From Armillaria gallica (lineage: Eukaryota; Basidiomycota; Agaricomycetes; Agaricales; Physalacriaceae): a DNA stretch of 64,000 nt. Within the stretch, counting starts at the first letter, position 1, and every line of letters starts with the position of its first letter. Of the stretch, positions 11,374 to 21,914 are shown in pieces. The translations under genes and the position numbers were made by a program. The notes below the pieces were generated by a model that saw only the letters and a program-made list of their open reading frames with translations, was not told where the DNA came from and did not search any database. The DNA lies in assembly GCA_037576215.1 (NCBI GenBank), contig JBANDB010000002.1, positions 7,626,001-7,690,000 of the forward strand. The letters run 5' to 3'.

Positions 11374-11639
11374 CACTGCATGATGGCTTTGATATGTGAG
11401 GCTGAAATATTGAAATTGAAAGATATTTATTTTTAGCTAGTTTTTAGCTTAAAATATCAAAGAAATATGTATAATATCTTTTCTATATTTGTGATTTTAT
11501 TCAGTTTTGAGGTGATTTTTACAAATATAGAAAAGATATTGTGCATATCTCTTTGATATTTTAGGCTTAAAACTGGCTAAAAATAAATATTTTTCAATTT
11601 CAATATTTCAGCCTCATATATCAAAGCCATCATGCAGTG
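11374..11639. mobile_element. Foldback MITE, 266 bp, ends CACTG...CAGTG, TSD TAA
   Basis: The element is almost entirely a long inverted repeat. The left arm (about 115 bp from 11374) starts CACTGCATGATGGCTTTGAT and the right arm is its near-exact reverse complement ending ATGCAGTG at 11639, with a short central loop. It is flanked on both sides by TAA (11371-11373 and 11640-11642), a 3-bp target-site duplication. A CACTG terminus with 3-bp TSD fits the CACTA/EnSpm group, and a TAA TSD also fits PIF/Harbinger, so I leave the superfamily open. It has no coding capacity. Confidence 0.85.
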
Positions 11640-11754
11640 TAAGGGGCTCTGGGATGCAATAAGTCCAAAAAGCAAGATATAAAAGAAACAAAAAGAGGCA
11701 GATGAAAGGAGCCTGCAGGCTGAAAGCTACCAAGAAAGATGTATATATGAATAT

Positions 11755-12171
11755 CTACTTGGAAGCCCCAGCTGCACCCTCATCGTCACCACCCTGAGTA
11801 CCCGAAGGACCAGCAGCTGGCTCGCCCTCACTCCCACCATCCTCACCTTTGTCCCACATCAAAGTGTCATTATCAGAAGGCACATACTCAGGACCCTCAG
11901 GAAGGTTGAGAGACAGGCCAAGGGAGCACTGAAGACCGTTGTCAACAATGAAGCTGCGAACTTCATGGTAGATGCGAGACAGGTCATCGATAAGCTTGTT
12001 GCCACCCTCAGTGCTGGCAAACTGATCCAGACTCTCCACGATGTCATGAACAACATGATCGCGAGCACGAAGACAACCGCAATAGAGGTTGTCAACATGC
12101 ACCAGCTTGCGGTGATGAGCCTCCAGGCTCTGTATGCTCAGAATTTGCAGATTTTCTCTGCTAATTAACAC
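11755..12171 (-). pseudogene. 3' part of decayed gene R
   Basis: A 138-codon frame begins at the border of repeat IR-1 and reads ILSIQSLEAHHRKLV, HVDNLYCGCLRARDHVV and DIVESLDQF. It ends in an acidic Gly/Pro-rich tail rich in Glu, Gly and Ala. It lies in the same strand and order as the larger gene R body at 13793-16752, with IR-1 between them, so I interpret it as the last exon of that gene. The N-terminal residues before ILSIQ are probably repeat sequence. No known domain. Confidence 0.5.
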
Positions 12172-13815
12172 TACTATCCCTTCAATGGCCTTTCAGCAAA
12201 CCAATGATTGCACACACACTGATACCACTTTCATCCTACGGCAACCACTCCTTATGCACTTTGTTATCCATACCATCTTGCCACGCATCATAATTGCTGT
12301 ACTTCATCATGGCAAGGCACCTTCAATCAGCAATCATCCCAATATGGAATTGACGCATCACTCAGAAGCACCTAGCTGACGTGCTCATTGATCACTTAAT
12401 GAAAATGACGTGATTGACATGAGTACCCTCCCAGCTATGGCAATTGCAGCTACGGCAACTACAGACCGTGTTTACTAAGGCTGTTACTTCACCAAGGCCT
12501 CAAGAAAACGTTACCCCACATGTACTCCTCAGCATGACAAGTATTGCTCAAGTAATCCGCAGCTAAACAGCACCTAACGATCCGTGCATCACTCAATGAC
12601 CCCATACGTTTTGCATCCATACATGGCAACGTCAACGAGTTGCTGTTACTTTAGAAGACCAAGGACCATATGTTTCCTATGATTTTTACAAAGCCAAGGC
12701 CTTACAGCCTTACTAAGTCTCACATATTTACTCTATTTATAAATTCGTACTTGTAGTATAAAAACTAGCTAGAAGACGTAGTTAGAAAGGAGTTCATCTC
12801 TAGTTGACCCCAGACTACGTCAATTATTGTCACACACTAGTCTATCGCCAGTAAACCACGTCTATTCACCATTCTACAGCAATATACAGTTTACCCCAGC
12901 ATATTCTTGATTGCATGTCAACTCTTGAGCTCATCAGAGTTATCACACAGTTTTTAACTGTGAAGAGTCCTTCACTACGCGCTCTTCACTCTTAACACTA
13001 TTGGTGCACACTCATACTGTGCTAATATGTGATCGCTGTGCTATACCTCATCCCTGTTATCTTTTATAGGCTGTCATCGTTTCACTTTCGCACCATTGGA
13101 GTTTTTACAGTTTCACTTTCGCCATCGTTATCGTCGCCCACTTGGGTAGTCTCAGAGCAGACTTAGGATCAGTTTCAGCCAGTTTTCATATAGTATCAGT
13201 CTCTCGAGTGGACTTGAAGGTTAGTTTGACATAGGATAGGATCGTTTCAGTACCAGACAAGTTTCGACATCGACTCAGCACCATCGCATCGTATAGGACC
13301 AGTACCGCCACCAGTTTTCGTAGTTCCATGTTTTCTCTTGCCAGCCCACCCTCAGCACCTCGTTCCATGTTAATTTTCAGCTGCTCACAGTCCCCATGCC
13401 ATTTTCTCATCACCTCACTCACCAATAGATTATTGTCAACCGTTTAGTCTATCTTCCATTGTTCTCCCCGCTCAGATTACCATCCAGTGACATTTTCTAG
13501 TCTTGTCTCATGTTTTCTTATATGGATTTGTGGTATTCACATCATACCCGTTTTCGTTCCCTCTCACTTCGAGAGAACCCTATTGGCTTATAGCCTTACC
13601 ATCTAGTACTCAACTACCAAGCAGTACTACTTCGCAGACTTAAAGTCGCAGTGTATTCTTGCATATAGAGGAATTGTTCTACTGCACAGAGGTGCTCCGA
13701 ACCACTCGCACACACAATCGCCTTGATTGCCATGCTACTACATTAATTACCCAATCTCATTCCAAGTTGGTGTTGCCGTTGCCACAGAAGTCTTAGGCCC
13801 ATCAGTGGTTGATAC
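12095..13815 (-). repeat. Dispersed repeat IR-1, right copy (about 1.7 kb)
   Basis: Reverse-complement counterpart of 980-2200. It is longer than the left copy by roughly 500 bp, mainly in 12920-13440. Shared landmarks are a GATGAGCCTC(C/T)AGGCTCTG block near 12115, GAGTACCCTCCCAGCTATGG near 12420, CTGCAGCTAAACAGC-like sequence near 12560, CTATTTATAAAT near 12735, CAGTAAACCACG near 12850 and CTCTGCACAG-type sequence near 13685. Divergence between copies is clearly visible, so the two insertions or duplications are old. It splits gene R. Confidence 0.7.
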
Positions 13816-16752
13816 CATGGAGCTGTGTGATGTTGCAACAAAGGGCTAGAGACAAGACAGTAAGCAAACAGCACAGAGAAGAGAACAGAAGAACAGAGAA
13901 ACCCACCAGGGATGTTGTACCGTGCAAAAGTAGTGAGACATGAGGTAATCTTGTGCATCTCACGAGCAGTGTAATGAGTGGAGCACCCTCCATGATGACC
14001 CTCCCAGCATTGGTCGCAGTCAGCACCTGGGAACCAATTGTTCCAAGTGCAGTTGATTTGATGGTGAGCACACAGGAGGCAGGTCTTCTCATAATGCTAG
14101 AAAGAGGAGTGATTCGAGGAAAAAGATAAAAGAAATAGCGAGCTCACATCAGGAGCACATGCATAGTAGGCATAATGAGAAGAACAAGCACCATAGGTGC
14201 CATTTTTTGTTGCCATAGTGAATGGGGCTAAGAGAAAATCAGTCTGGAGGAAGAGAGAAGAAATAAAGAACTTACTCAAAGAATTCGTCGGGCACAGTAA
14301 CTAAGTTCTCCAAGTGGTAGTCCTCCAACTTGGCATGGCTGTTATGCCTGTTGATAGGGATGCCTTCTTGATCAGGATCTTGCACCTGTGTGAGCTTGGC
14401 AGCCAGGAATTGCTGCTTGGGGCAACCAAGAAACATCCAGTTGGAACCTTGAGAAGTGTCAGAGGCAGCAGGCTTCGTGGCCTTGCAGGAAGCCTTCTTC
14501 TTGGAGGCTTTCTTCGGAGAAAAATGAGGCTTCTTAATGGTGGGAAGAGCAACCTCAGAAGCCTCAGCATCACTAAGGATGGTAGCCACTTTGGAAGCAG
14601 CGACACTGGTGTGAGTCAGCTTGGAAGGGCCAGATGCAGAAGGAGCAGCCTTCTTGGGGGTGCACTTCCTCTTTAAGATATTTGTCTTCTTTGAAGGTGG
14701 CTCCTCACGAGCAGAGGAAGTAGTGACAGGAGGCAAGGAAATATGAGTGGGCAAGGGGTCGGGAGCAGCAGCCTTACCCTTGCCTTTGCTCTTCTTCTTC
14801 TTCTCCTTCGACTGACTTTGGTCACCACTTTTAGAAGTGGAAGGCTTCACAGGCTTGGAAACAGGGGGCAAAGCCTCAAGCAAAGGCGAATGCATGACCA
14901 GAGAACAAGAATGGAGGGGGGTGCCAGTCACAGGGTGATAAACTCTAGCAGGCAACAGCGGTGCATCCATGTCCATAGAATTGATGGGAGGAAGGAGCTC
15001 CTCAAAACTGGCAGGCAGCCGATCCTCCACTGGAAGGGGAGGTGGCAGTGTCTCTAGAGCAGGAGGAGCCTCATGTACAGGTGACAATGGCCTGGCACCA
15101 AAGAAATTACCTTGTCCCAAAATGGGAGGCAAGGGTGGTGCAGGCCAATGTTGCAGGAGTGGGTTTGGTCGCCTATGCATGAAACGCAAGGAAGAACCAG
15201 GTGTGTCAAACTAGAAAAACACGACATTAGAAATGAGAAAAAGAGACAAACTAGAGAAAACTCACTTTATCCAAGAGGTGCACGGTAGTACCCGATGGTA
15301 GAAGCTGAGGAGACAAAATACTCAGCACATAAGAAGAAGGCTGAAAGAGGAAATGGCAACTTACATCAAGGGCCATAGCCCTAGGTTGAGAAGCTGTAAG
15401 ATAACAAAGCTGGGAGTTAGCAAGCTTGCTAGTTTGAAAGAAAGCAATTACTGACTTGTAGTATTATTGACCAGTGTGGTAGCACTGGCAGAGCTAAAAA
15501 GAAACAGCTAAGTCGGTAAGAAGAAGAGGCAGAAAAAGATGATTGCTTACCCAGAGGAGCAAAGGCCAGCACCAGAGCCAGGAGTAAGCAGTGCTTGATG
15601 CAAATCCTGAATGGAGCTAGCCATCTCTTGAAGGCCATGGCTTAAAGAAGTGCTCTGTGAAGCAGGTGTAGTGCGCTGCAAAGGTGTAACCAGGGTCATC
15701 CCCATGGGACCACGGTACAACCCTAGAGGCTTGATGGGGGAGAACGAATTCCACAGAGGAGGGGCTCAACGGTTAGTGAGCAGACTGGGAGGCAAGACCG
15801 GAGAAGACAAGACGGTGCCCAGGGCGTGAATATGTGGGTGGTTGCATGGAGAAGAAGAGATTCCCATCGAGTTTGCAATGGGAGGCACCAAAGACATGGG
15901 AGTCCTTTGAGGGCACGTGCTCTGAGGAGGAAGTGGTGGAGCAGGGGTGGCAGCAGAGGTTGAAGATTGAGGATGAGCAGGAGTAGAGGGAGACTCTTTT
16001 GTGGGGCTCTCAAAGACGATGACCTCTTCATCAGCTGCAGCATCAGGGAATGGAGTAGGAAACTGGTCAAAAACGTGACCAGGAAAGTCGATGTTGTTGG
16101 CAAGTAATCCTGGCCAGAGTCGAGCACCCTCGGAGATGGTGTGTTGAAGGAGGTAGGACTCCATTGGGGTTGGAGGGTCGTCCATATTGAAACCATCCTC
16201 CTCAGGGAACGGCGCTTTCAGAGAGAGATGGGTCAGCACCTGTAACCACATGAAGAAGAGGTTAGAAAGGAAATAGAAAAAGAGGCAGTAGAGAGCTCAC
16301 ATGGGAAGGGCACACCTCAGGTGCCATGTGAGTGACCATGTGATGCCAGTCTGCAATGTGCAGCCAACAAGGCAAAGCATTGTGAACACACGTCACCCAG
16401 TTGTGGATGGACGCACTGACACGAGAGTCAATGAGAGCCTCATGCTCAAGGGTGGCAATACTAGATGCCTGTGAAGGGACAGTGGGTTAGCCAGCTGCAA
16501 GAGAAAACAGGAAGAAGAATATGCACCAAGTGGTTGTAGACCTGCTTCAGCAGGTCAGCGACTTCCTCATCAGAGTATTCATCCTGTTTTGGCCAATAAG
16601 GCATGATGAGGTCCATGACAGTGCGATATAGCCAGTAGTATGCCACGGGGTCAAACTGCACAAAGTACTCAAACCTCAGCATTTCGTCACCCTCAGGGAC
16701 AGGTGTCAGAGTCTTGATGGGAGAAATGAGCAGAGATGGCAGGGCAGTCGTT
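13793..16752 (-). pseudogene. Decayed multi-exon gene R, Cys-rich putative zinc-binding protein of a transposon-associated family
   Basis: The gene is 5'-truncated at the inverted-repeat arm (16757). Recognisable exons, separated by typical short introns, carry FEYFVQFDPVAYYWLY and MDLIMPYWPKQDEYSDEEVA, then HNWVTCVHNALPCWLHIADW. A long Pro/Ser-rich exon (16220-15560) contains TGA at 15768-15766 inside an otherwise open frame (LTNR*APPLWNSF). Small exons follow to 15290, then a 300-codon basic linker (15200-14272) full of Lys/Ser/Pro. The last block, about 14096-13910, reads CLLCAHHQINCTWNNW and CDQCWEGHHGGCSTHY. This Cys/His-rich cluster probably binds zinc. A local phase problem near 14240-14200 suggests a small indel. 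The function is unknown; the location beside the CCHC gene suggests a retroelement-related family. Confidence 0.6.
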
Positions 16753-16781
16753 CAATACTGACACATGTAAAACACACATTA

Positions 16782-18489
16782 GCGTGTCCAAGGGTGTAAT
16801 TTTGCAAAATGCCATACCTTACATGATAACAATGCAGAAGCATAATGAGCAGGCTGACAGTGCAAGTGGCATGCAAAGAAGCAAGGTCACAGAGGTAGAA
16901 GGCTCTATGATAGAAAAAGAAGCAGTGGAATTAAAACATAAGGACTTTATCATTGCACTGTACCTTATGGGCAGGCATGGCAATAAGGCTGAAGAGCAAG
17001 CTCGCTTGCAAAGTAATCCATTTTACAATAGAGAGTTCAGCCTCAGTGGGATGCACTTGCATGCAGGCCGAGACTAATTTAGATAACTACATGTCTGTAA
17101 TCTATGACACGTGGTCTCTGGAGATCCAGAGAAACAATATTGCATGTGCAATAACCGAGGGAACACCCGGGCATGGCCTAGAAACAGGCAATGGCCAATG
17201 AAAGTAGTGCACAGGCTCGAAGTCCAAAGTGTTCCTTGGTTACCAAGTCTAGAATATGATGCTGTTACCTTCAGAGCAGACCCGAAAGCCGAATATGAAG
17301 CATGATCAGTGATTGAGGATTAAGCAGCTATTGAGTACAGGTCCATGAGCTACTCTGCTGCTAGGGCGAGCGATGTCGACATCACTTAGCTCTTTGAAGA
17401 TACTAAAAGGAGGACCAAGTGGCACTCTGCCAAGAGTGTTGTGCCAGTTCAGACAAAGGATTATCAGCTGACAATACATTTAACTTACTAAAGAACCATT
17501 TGTAATAATCAACTGCCCATAGTATAAGTAGAGTAGAATTTCATATAATAAGCCAAGCCACCTACCCCCCACATATAGTAATAAAGTTTCAGTTTGGATC
17601 TGGACTTGTTGTGACATGTAAGAGTTAGTAACTTCGAGCCTCAGCTAGAACACAAGTCTAGTGAGCTCACAGAGAAATAGAATAAGAGAAGCATTTTGGA
17701 TAAAAACTTAGGTTTACTTGAGATAAGAGAGAGATTCGGAGGCAGTGATGCTGCACCCATCTTGAGAGTTTACTGGGTTCCATCTGAGAGAGAGCTCTAT
17801 TCCTTTTCTGGTTCAGTGTAAGAGAGAATTTGTGTTGTGATGGCCTCTGTGTAGGTCTTGAGTTGTTTTGCAAGGGAATCAGCCAGATTGAGCTGTTCTA
17901 GCAGTTGCACAAAGTGTGACAGGTGTGCGCAGTTGGACCTCGTGGCACCATTGTTAGGGCAAGCACACTGTGTGTGAGGACTTGCGGGGATGGTTTTTGA
18001 GAGTATTGTGATTTAACTGGGAGTGCTGAGGGCCTCTAGTGTGACAAGTTTGGAAGTCAGGTTTAGCAACTAAGAGAAAGATGGCATTGCATGCAGATTA
18101 GATCTAGCAGCGAGTTGTACTTAGCGAGCTCACTGACCAAATTTGGTCATTTTACAGATCTGCGAGTCTGTTTGTGTTTTGGCTATAGGAATATCCTTCA
18201 CCTTGCAGGTTGCGTGGTTTACCATGCTCTCTTGTAAAAGCTTTAAGGAAACAGAGAATTTGAGATTGGCTCAAGAATCATACATTGTTTTGTGCATTGT
18301 TTTAGAGAGCTCACTGAGATATCTTGAGATACTGTTGGCATGCAATTGATTCAAAATTCCTTGCTCCCCTCCACACTTAAGGAGATTGTGTGTGTGTGTG
18401 TGTGTGTTTAGTGGGATTGAGTGTAGGGTTAGTGTGTGTTCATGCTAGGCCATGCTTAGTTTCACAGGTGCCTGTCACCAGCCTCATCA
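16782..18489 (+). repeat. Long inverted repeat LIR, left arm (1708 bp)
   Basis: Every checked position x in this arm pairs with position 40404 - x in the right arm, so the arms have equal length and no net indels. By eye only a few substitutions differ (for example 17117 versus 23287, 18486 versus 21918, and two near the outer end). The arm has a TATA-like box TATAAGTAGAG near 17523, an AATAAA near 17580 and a (TG)10 run. The right arm's outer edge, read inward, starts TGTCACACC, an LTR-like start, but a direct-repeat partner and a clean TSD are missing. The short open frames inside have no recognisable product. Confidence 0.9.
18387..18406 (+). repeat. (TG)10 microsatellite in the left arm
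   Basis: Ten TG units. The mirrored run (CA)10 lies at 21998-22017 in the right arm and has the same length. Because microsatellites change length quickly, equal counts support a recent origin, or ongoing homogenisation, of the arms. Confidence 0.9.
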
Positions 18490-18521
18490 ACGTGCCATGA
18501 CAAAACAATAAATTGACTTAC

Positions 18522-20769
18522 TCATTGCAGTCTTCCACATTATAGATTCATCAGTCTTTGAATAGTACTTATCAATGATGCCAAGGCCCCAGGCAATGGC
18601 AGCACAAACATCAGGAAACAAAGATGGGTCCTTTGAAGACTTCTCAAGCTCATGCATGATGATGTCCTTGGTTGGAATCACTTGATGTAGTAGAGGTACT
18701 CCTGACCGAGATATGCAATTCATTGCTTTGAGGAAATTCTGCACAAACAGGTCAACATGAGCTATGAGATATGAACTGCTGCTTACAGCAAGGATTGGGC
18801 TCAGTTGTGAGAGGAGCTTCCACTCATCTGCAGTAAGGTGAAATCGCCTCAGGCACTTTGTTGCTGGAAGCTTCTCATTGTGTTTGGTCTCAATACAGAG
18901 GCTATTAAGGGCAGAGCACAGATACAACCCACAGTCAATCACAGTTGATATTGTATTCCAATGGGTCACCACATAGTGAATCATCTTGAGGGTCTTCATG
19001 TCCTTGTTCTTGCAGATAGTAGCAAGATCTTTTTGAAGTGTGCTTTTGTGGAAGATTTGTTTGCCCAGTTTTAGAAGCTATAGAATGGTTAGTGGGCATA
19101 CAAATGCGAACCCGAAGCTCACATACCTTGGTTAGAGAGGAAACACTAATGTTGATCTCATCTTTGTCAAGAATAAACAACTCTGCACGTTCATCAGATT
19201 CATTGATGTCCTCAGCTTCCTCCTCCTCTAATTCCTTGTGGAGTTCATCCAGTGCTGCACATTCCTCATCATCAAGCTTATCATCATTGTCCTCCACAAA
19301 CTCATCAACATCACTTTCGTCACCCTTGTCATTAGCACTAGCCTGTCTTTGTGTTCTTTTGTGTTTTGACACCCCATCTGCATCAGTTGACTTAGTGCAA
19401 CAATGTTTGGCTTCGAACTGGGATAGGATAGCCTGTTCAATTATCAATGAGACCTTGTACAATTCAATATGAGATGCAAGAACATACCTTCACTACAAGA
19501 TTGAGGATGTGAGCAAAGCAGCGGATTTGCATGTGTCATCTGGTGAGTATCTGCTCTGACACCTGCTGGAAAAGTCTCTCGAGAATGTCTAGCATTTTAT
19601 CATTGACGGATGCGTTATCACCAGTTTTTCCCAGGATGCAATCTTTGATGTTGTACTCCTTGAGGACTTTCATGACTTCCTGGGCAAGGTACTCTCCAGT
19701 GTGAGACTTGGTTAATCTGTAAGCAATCATCATTAGTGAAACACACAGGAATATCTGAAAACTCACTCAACCATATCCAAAGTGATGACCTTGATATGTC
19801 CATCATGACACCAAACCAGCACAATGCCCAGAAAATCATGACTGTTGGGTGCTGCCCATGCATCGAATGCAATATGAAAGCACCCATCATGCTCCCTCAA
19901 AAGTTCCTTTAGTTGCTTCTTCAAAACTTCAAAAGTCTCCTTGATGTCACAGCTAACTGTGGTATCGGAGTGGATCTTGACCTGAGGGTTGAGATGGTGG
20001 TAGATCCTTTGGAGTCCAGGATCTTCAATGATTATGTCAGGATGGTGAGAATCAGTTAACCACTCAACATGGAGAAGGCAAAATTCCCCATGGTTGTAGC
20101 TGGAGACGACTTCGTTGATCTTAGACTGCTTAAGTTTTGTATTCTGAGCCTTTATGTTGCACCATTCAGCATGGTTCTTCAAGTTTGTCATGCTGGTGTC
20201 CTTGCTTGCATGGGTGTGGGTGGTACCATGGCTAGTAGAGCATCAGAACAAGGTAATATAGAGGAGGAAACATAAAAGGGGTACACACCATATGCAGGTG
20301 AAGATATATTTCACTGTGCCATCCTCTTCAACATGGATTGCAGGTGGCAAATGATAACGATCATAAACCGGAGAAGTCCAGGTCCCAAGGGCTTTCTCTG
20401 AAGTAGAAATGAGGCATTGGGAAGGAGCATTGAAATAATAAACATACTCAACAGGCGTTCATTTTTATCTAAATCCTTTGGAGCATCATCAACGACTGTG
20501 TTCTTCTTCTTCTTCTTGGGTTTTTTTGCTGTCGGATCCTTGCCCGTAGACTCATCAGATGAGTCGTCTCGCTTCTGCTTGTGCAATGTCTTGCCTTTCT
20601 TTGTCCTCGGGCCTTCATTGTTGGAGGACTCATTGCGAGAATGCAGATGTGCCTTCCTTCTATACAATGTGCCTTTGGGTGGCTGGGAGGCAGACATGTT
20701 CTGGGTAGAAGATTTGGAAGATTTAGAAGGCTGGGCATTGGACAATGGTGTACTAGAGTGTTGAGCCAT
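18522..20769 (-). pseudogene. hAT-superfamily transposase gene with BED-type zinc finger, C-terminally truncated
   Basis: The gene starts at MAQHSSTPLSN (20769), followed by a basic Ser/Lys-rich N-terminus. A BED-like zinc finger is seen as KYIFTCIW ... NLKNHAEWC across an intron. The RNase H-like core has HIAFDAWAAPNSHDFLGI (first Asp) and GKTGDNASVNDKM (second Asp), then CFAHILNLVVK (near 19500), an acidic insert, and LKMIHYVVTHWNT with TADEWKLLSQLSPIL. At least six short introns are evident. After MWKTAM a GTAAGTC donor at 18521 leads into the inverted-repeat arm, and the C-terminal part with the hAT dimerisation domain and last catalytic Glu is missing. The frames read well otherwise, so the truncation looks comparatively recent. 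Confidence 0.8.
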
Positions 20770-21189
20770 GGTAATTAAAGTAACGATGTGCAGAAACTCA
20801 GATGGGGTGGGGCAAAAGGACCTGTATTTATAGAGCTACATGTATTGACTTTGTTTTTTCCTGTAAACAATGTAAATGACAATTGCATAAAAAGTAGATC
20901 ACAACATACAAAGAGGAGAGGTGAAACGTTGGCATTACCAACAAAAAGCCCCATTCATTCTCTGGGAGGGGAGGGGACAGATGATCTAAAAAAACATGAG
21001 ATGGCAAGGTCAATTAGGCATTCAAGAGCAGGGCAAATGGCACACATACACCTTGACAGTGGTAAAAAATAGTGAATGTTGCCAAGCATCAAGTGATTTG
21101 AGTATGAGCCATTCACATGTGGCTGCTGACTAAAGTCTTGAAACAGATATGAGTAGCCAGACCAGCTCCATGCAATTGAGCATCAATGC
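20770..21189. other. Upstream region of the hAT gene, no other gene seen
   Basis: The stretch between the hAT start codon and the next minus-strand coding-like segment. Short frames are present without support. Terminal inverted repeats of the hAT element were not found here. Confidence 0.4.
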
Positions 21190-21815
21190 TAGATGTTGAC
21201 GTTGACTCAAAAGGAAGATAGCGAATTATGACATACTTTCACCTCTTGGAATGTGCATTTTGGAGGTCCAAGTACATCATAATTGTCAGTCTAGGGATGC
21301 CGCTGTGCATATAGCGAAGCTGAGCAGCATTGCCCATAGAAATTCACCATTAATTCGAGCAAAATGCTTCTCAATGCGCTGCAACCGGTCACCACTGAGG
21401 TTCCTCAAGGAGGGATCAAAGAAAAAAGGAAAGTACTGCTGACAAAGCATCAAGCATTAGATCTGACCCATTCAGGTCAGGAATAGGCATGCCTATCAAA
21501 GGGTGAAAATCATATTCTTGAGCTTCTGCAGAGATGGTGTCAGCAAGATCAGGGAATTGGGAGAGATTGCATACTGAGCCTCTGAGCAAACAGGGAACAA
21601 TGTCAGTAAAAGAAAAAGGCAGGGAGTCAGTTTATGCACCCTGGACTCCTCACGAATGCTAGGTGCCGGTAACTTTCATCAATGGCACATAGCTGCATGG
21701 GAGCGGGTGAGAAGCATGGAGGATGAACAGGTTGATGCAGCATGGAAGACAGGAGTGCTTGATCCTCCTGCTGCTCCATAGTCATCTCCCTAACTCTCCG
21801 TCCTGCTTGTCTCAC
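21190..21815 (-). CDS. Coding-like multi-exon fragment, unrecognised
   Basis: The minus strand reads MTMEQQEDQALLSSMLHQ and FSPAPMQLCAIDESYRHLAF, then an intron (donor at GTGCATAAACTG, acceptor TTGCTCAG). It continues LSQFPDLADTISAEAQEYDF and LIGMPIPDLNG, and after another possible intron FDPSLRNLSGDRLQRIEKHF and ARINGEFLWAM. Exons join in plausible phase, which argues for a real or recently real gene. I recognise no domain. It could be an accessory ORF of the hAT element or part of an unrelated gene cut by the right arm. Confidence 0.4.
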
Positions 21816-21914
21816 TTCCCCCAGCCATCCAGGTCCCCAGAAGTTGATACGTCACATCAAAGCAAAAATTGGTTGTATATGACGGATGAGAGGTAGAGGA
21901 AATATTGTGTGTGG

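Noticed and set aside
14301..15214. Alternative frames at 14301-14676, 14743-15057 and 14969-15214
   Set aside because: They overlap the basic linker exon of gene R on the other strand or another frame and arise from its repetitive Lys/Ser/Pro codons.
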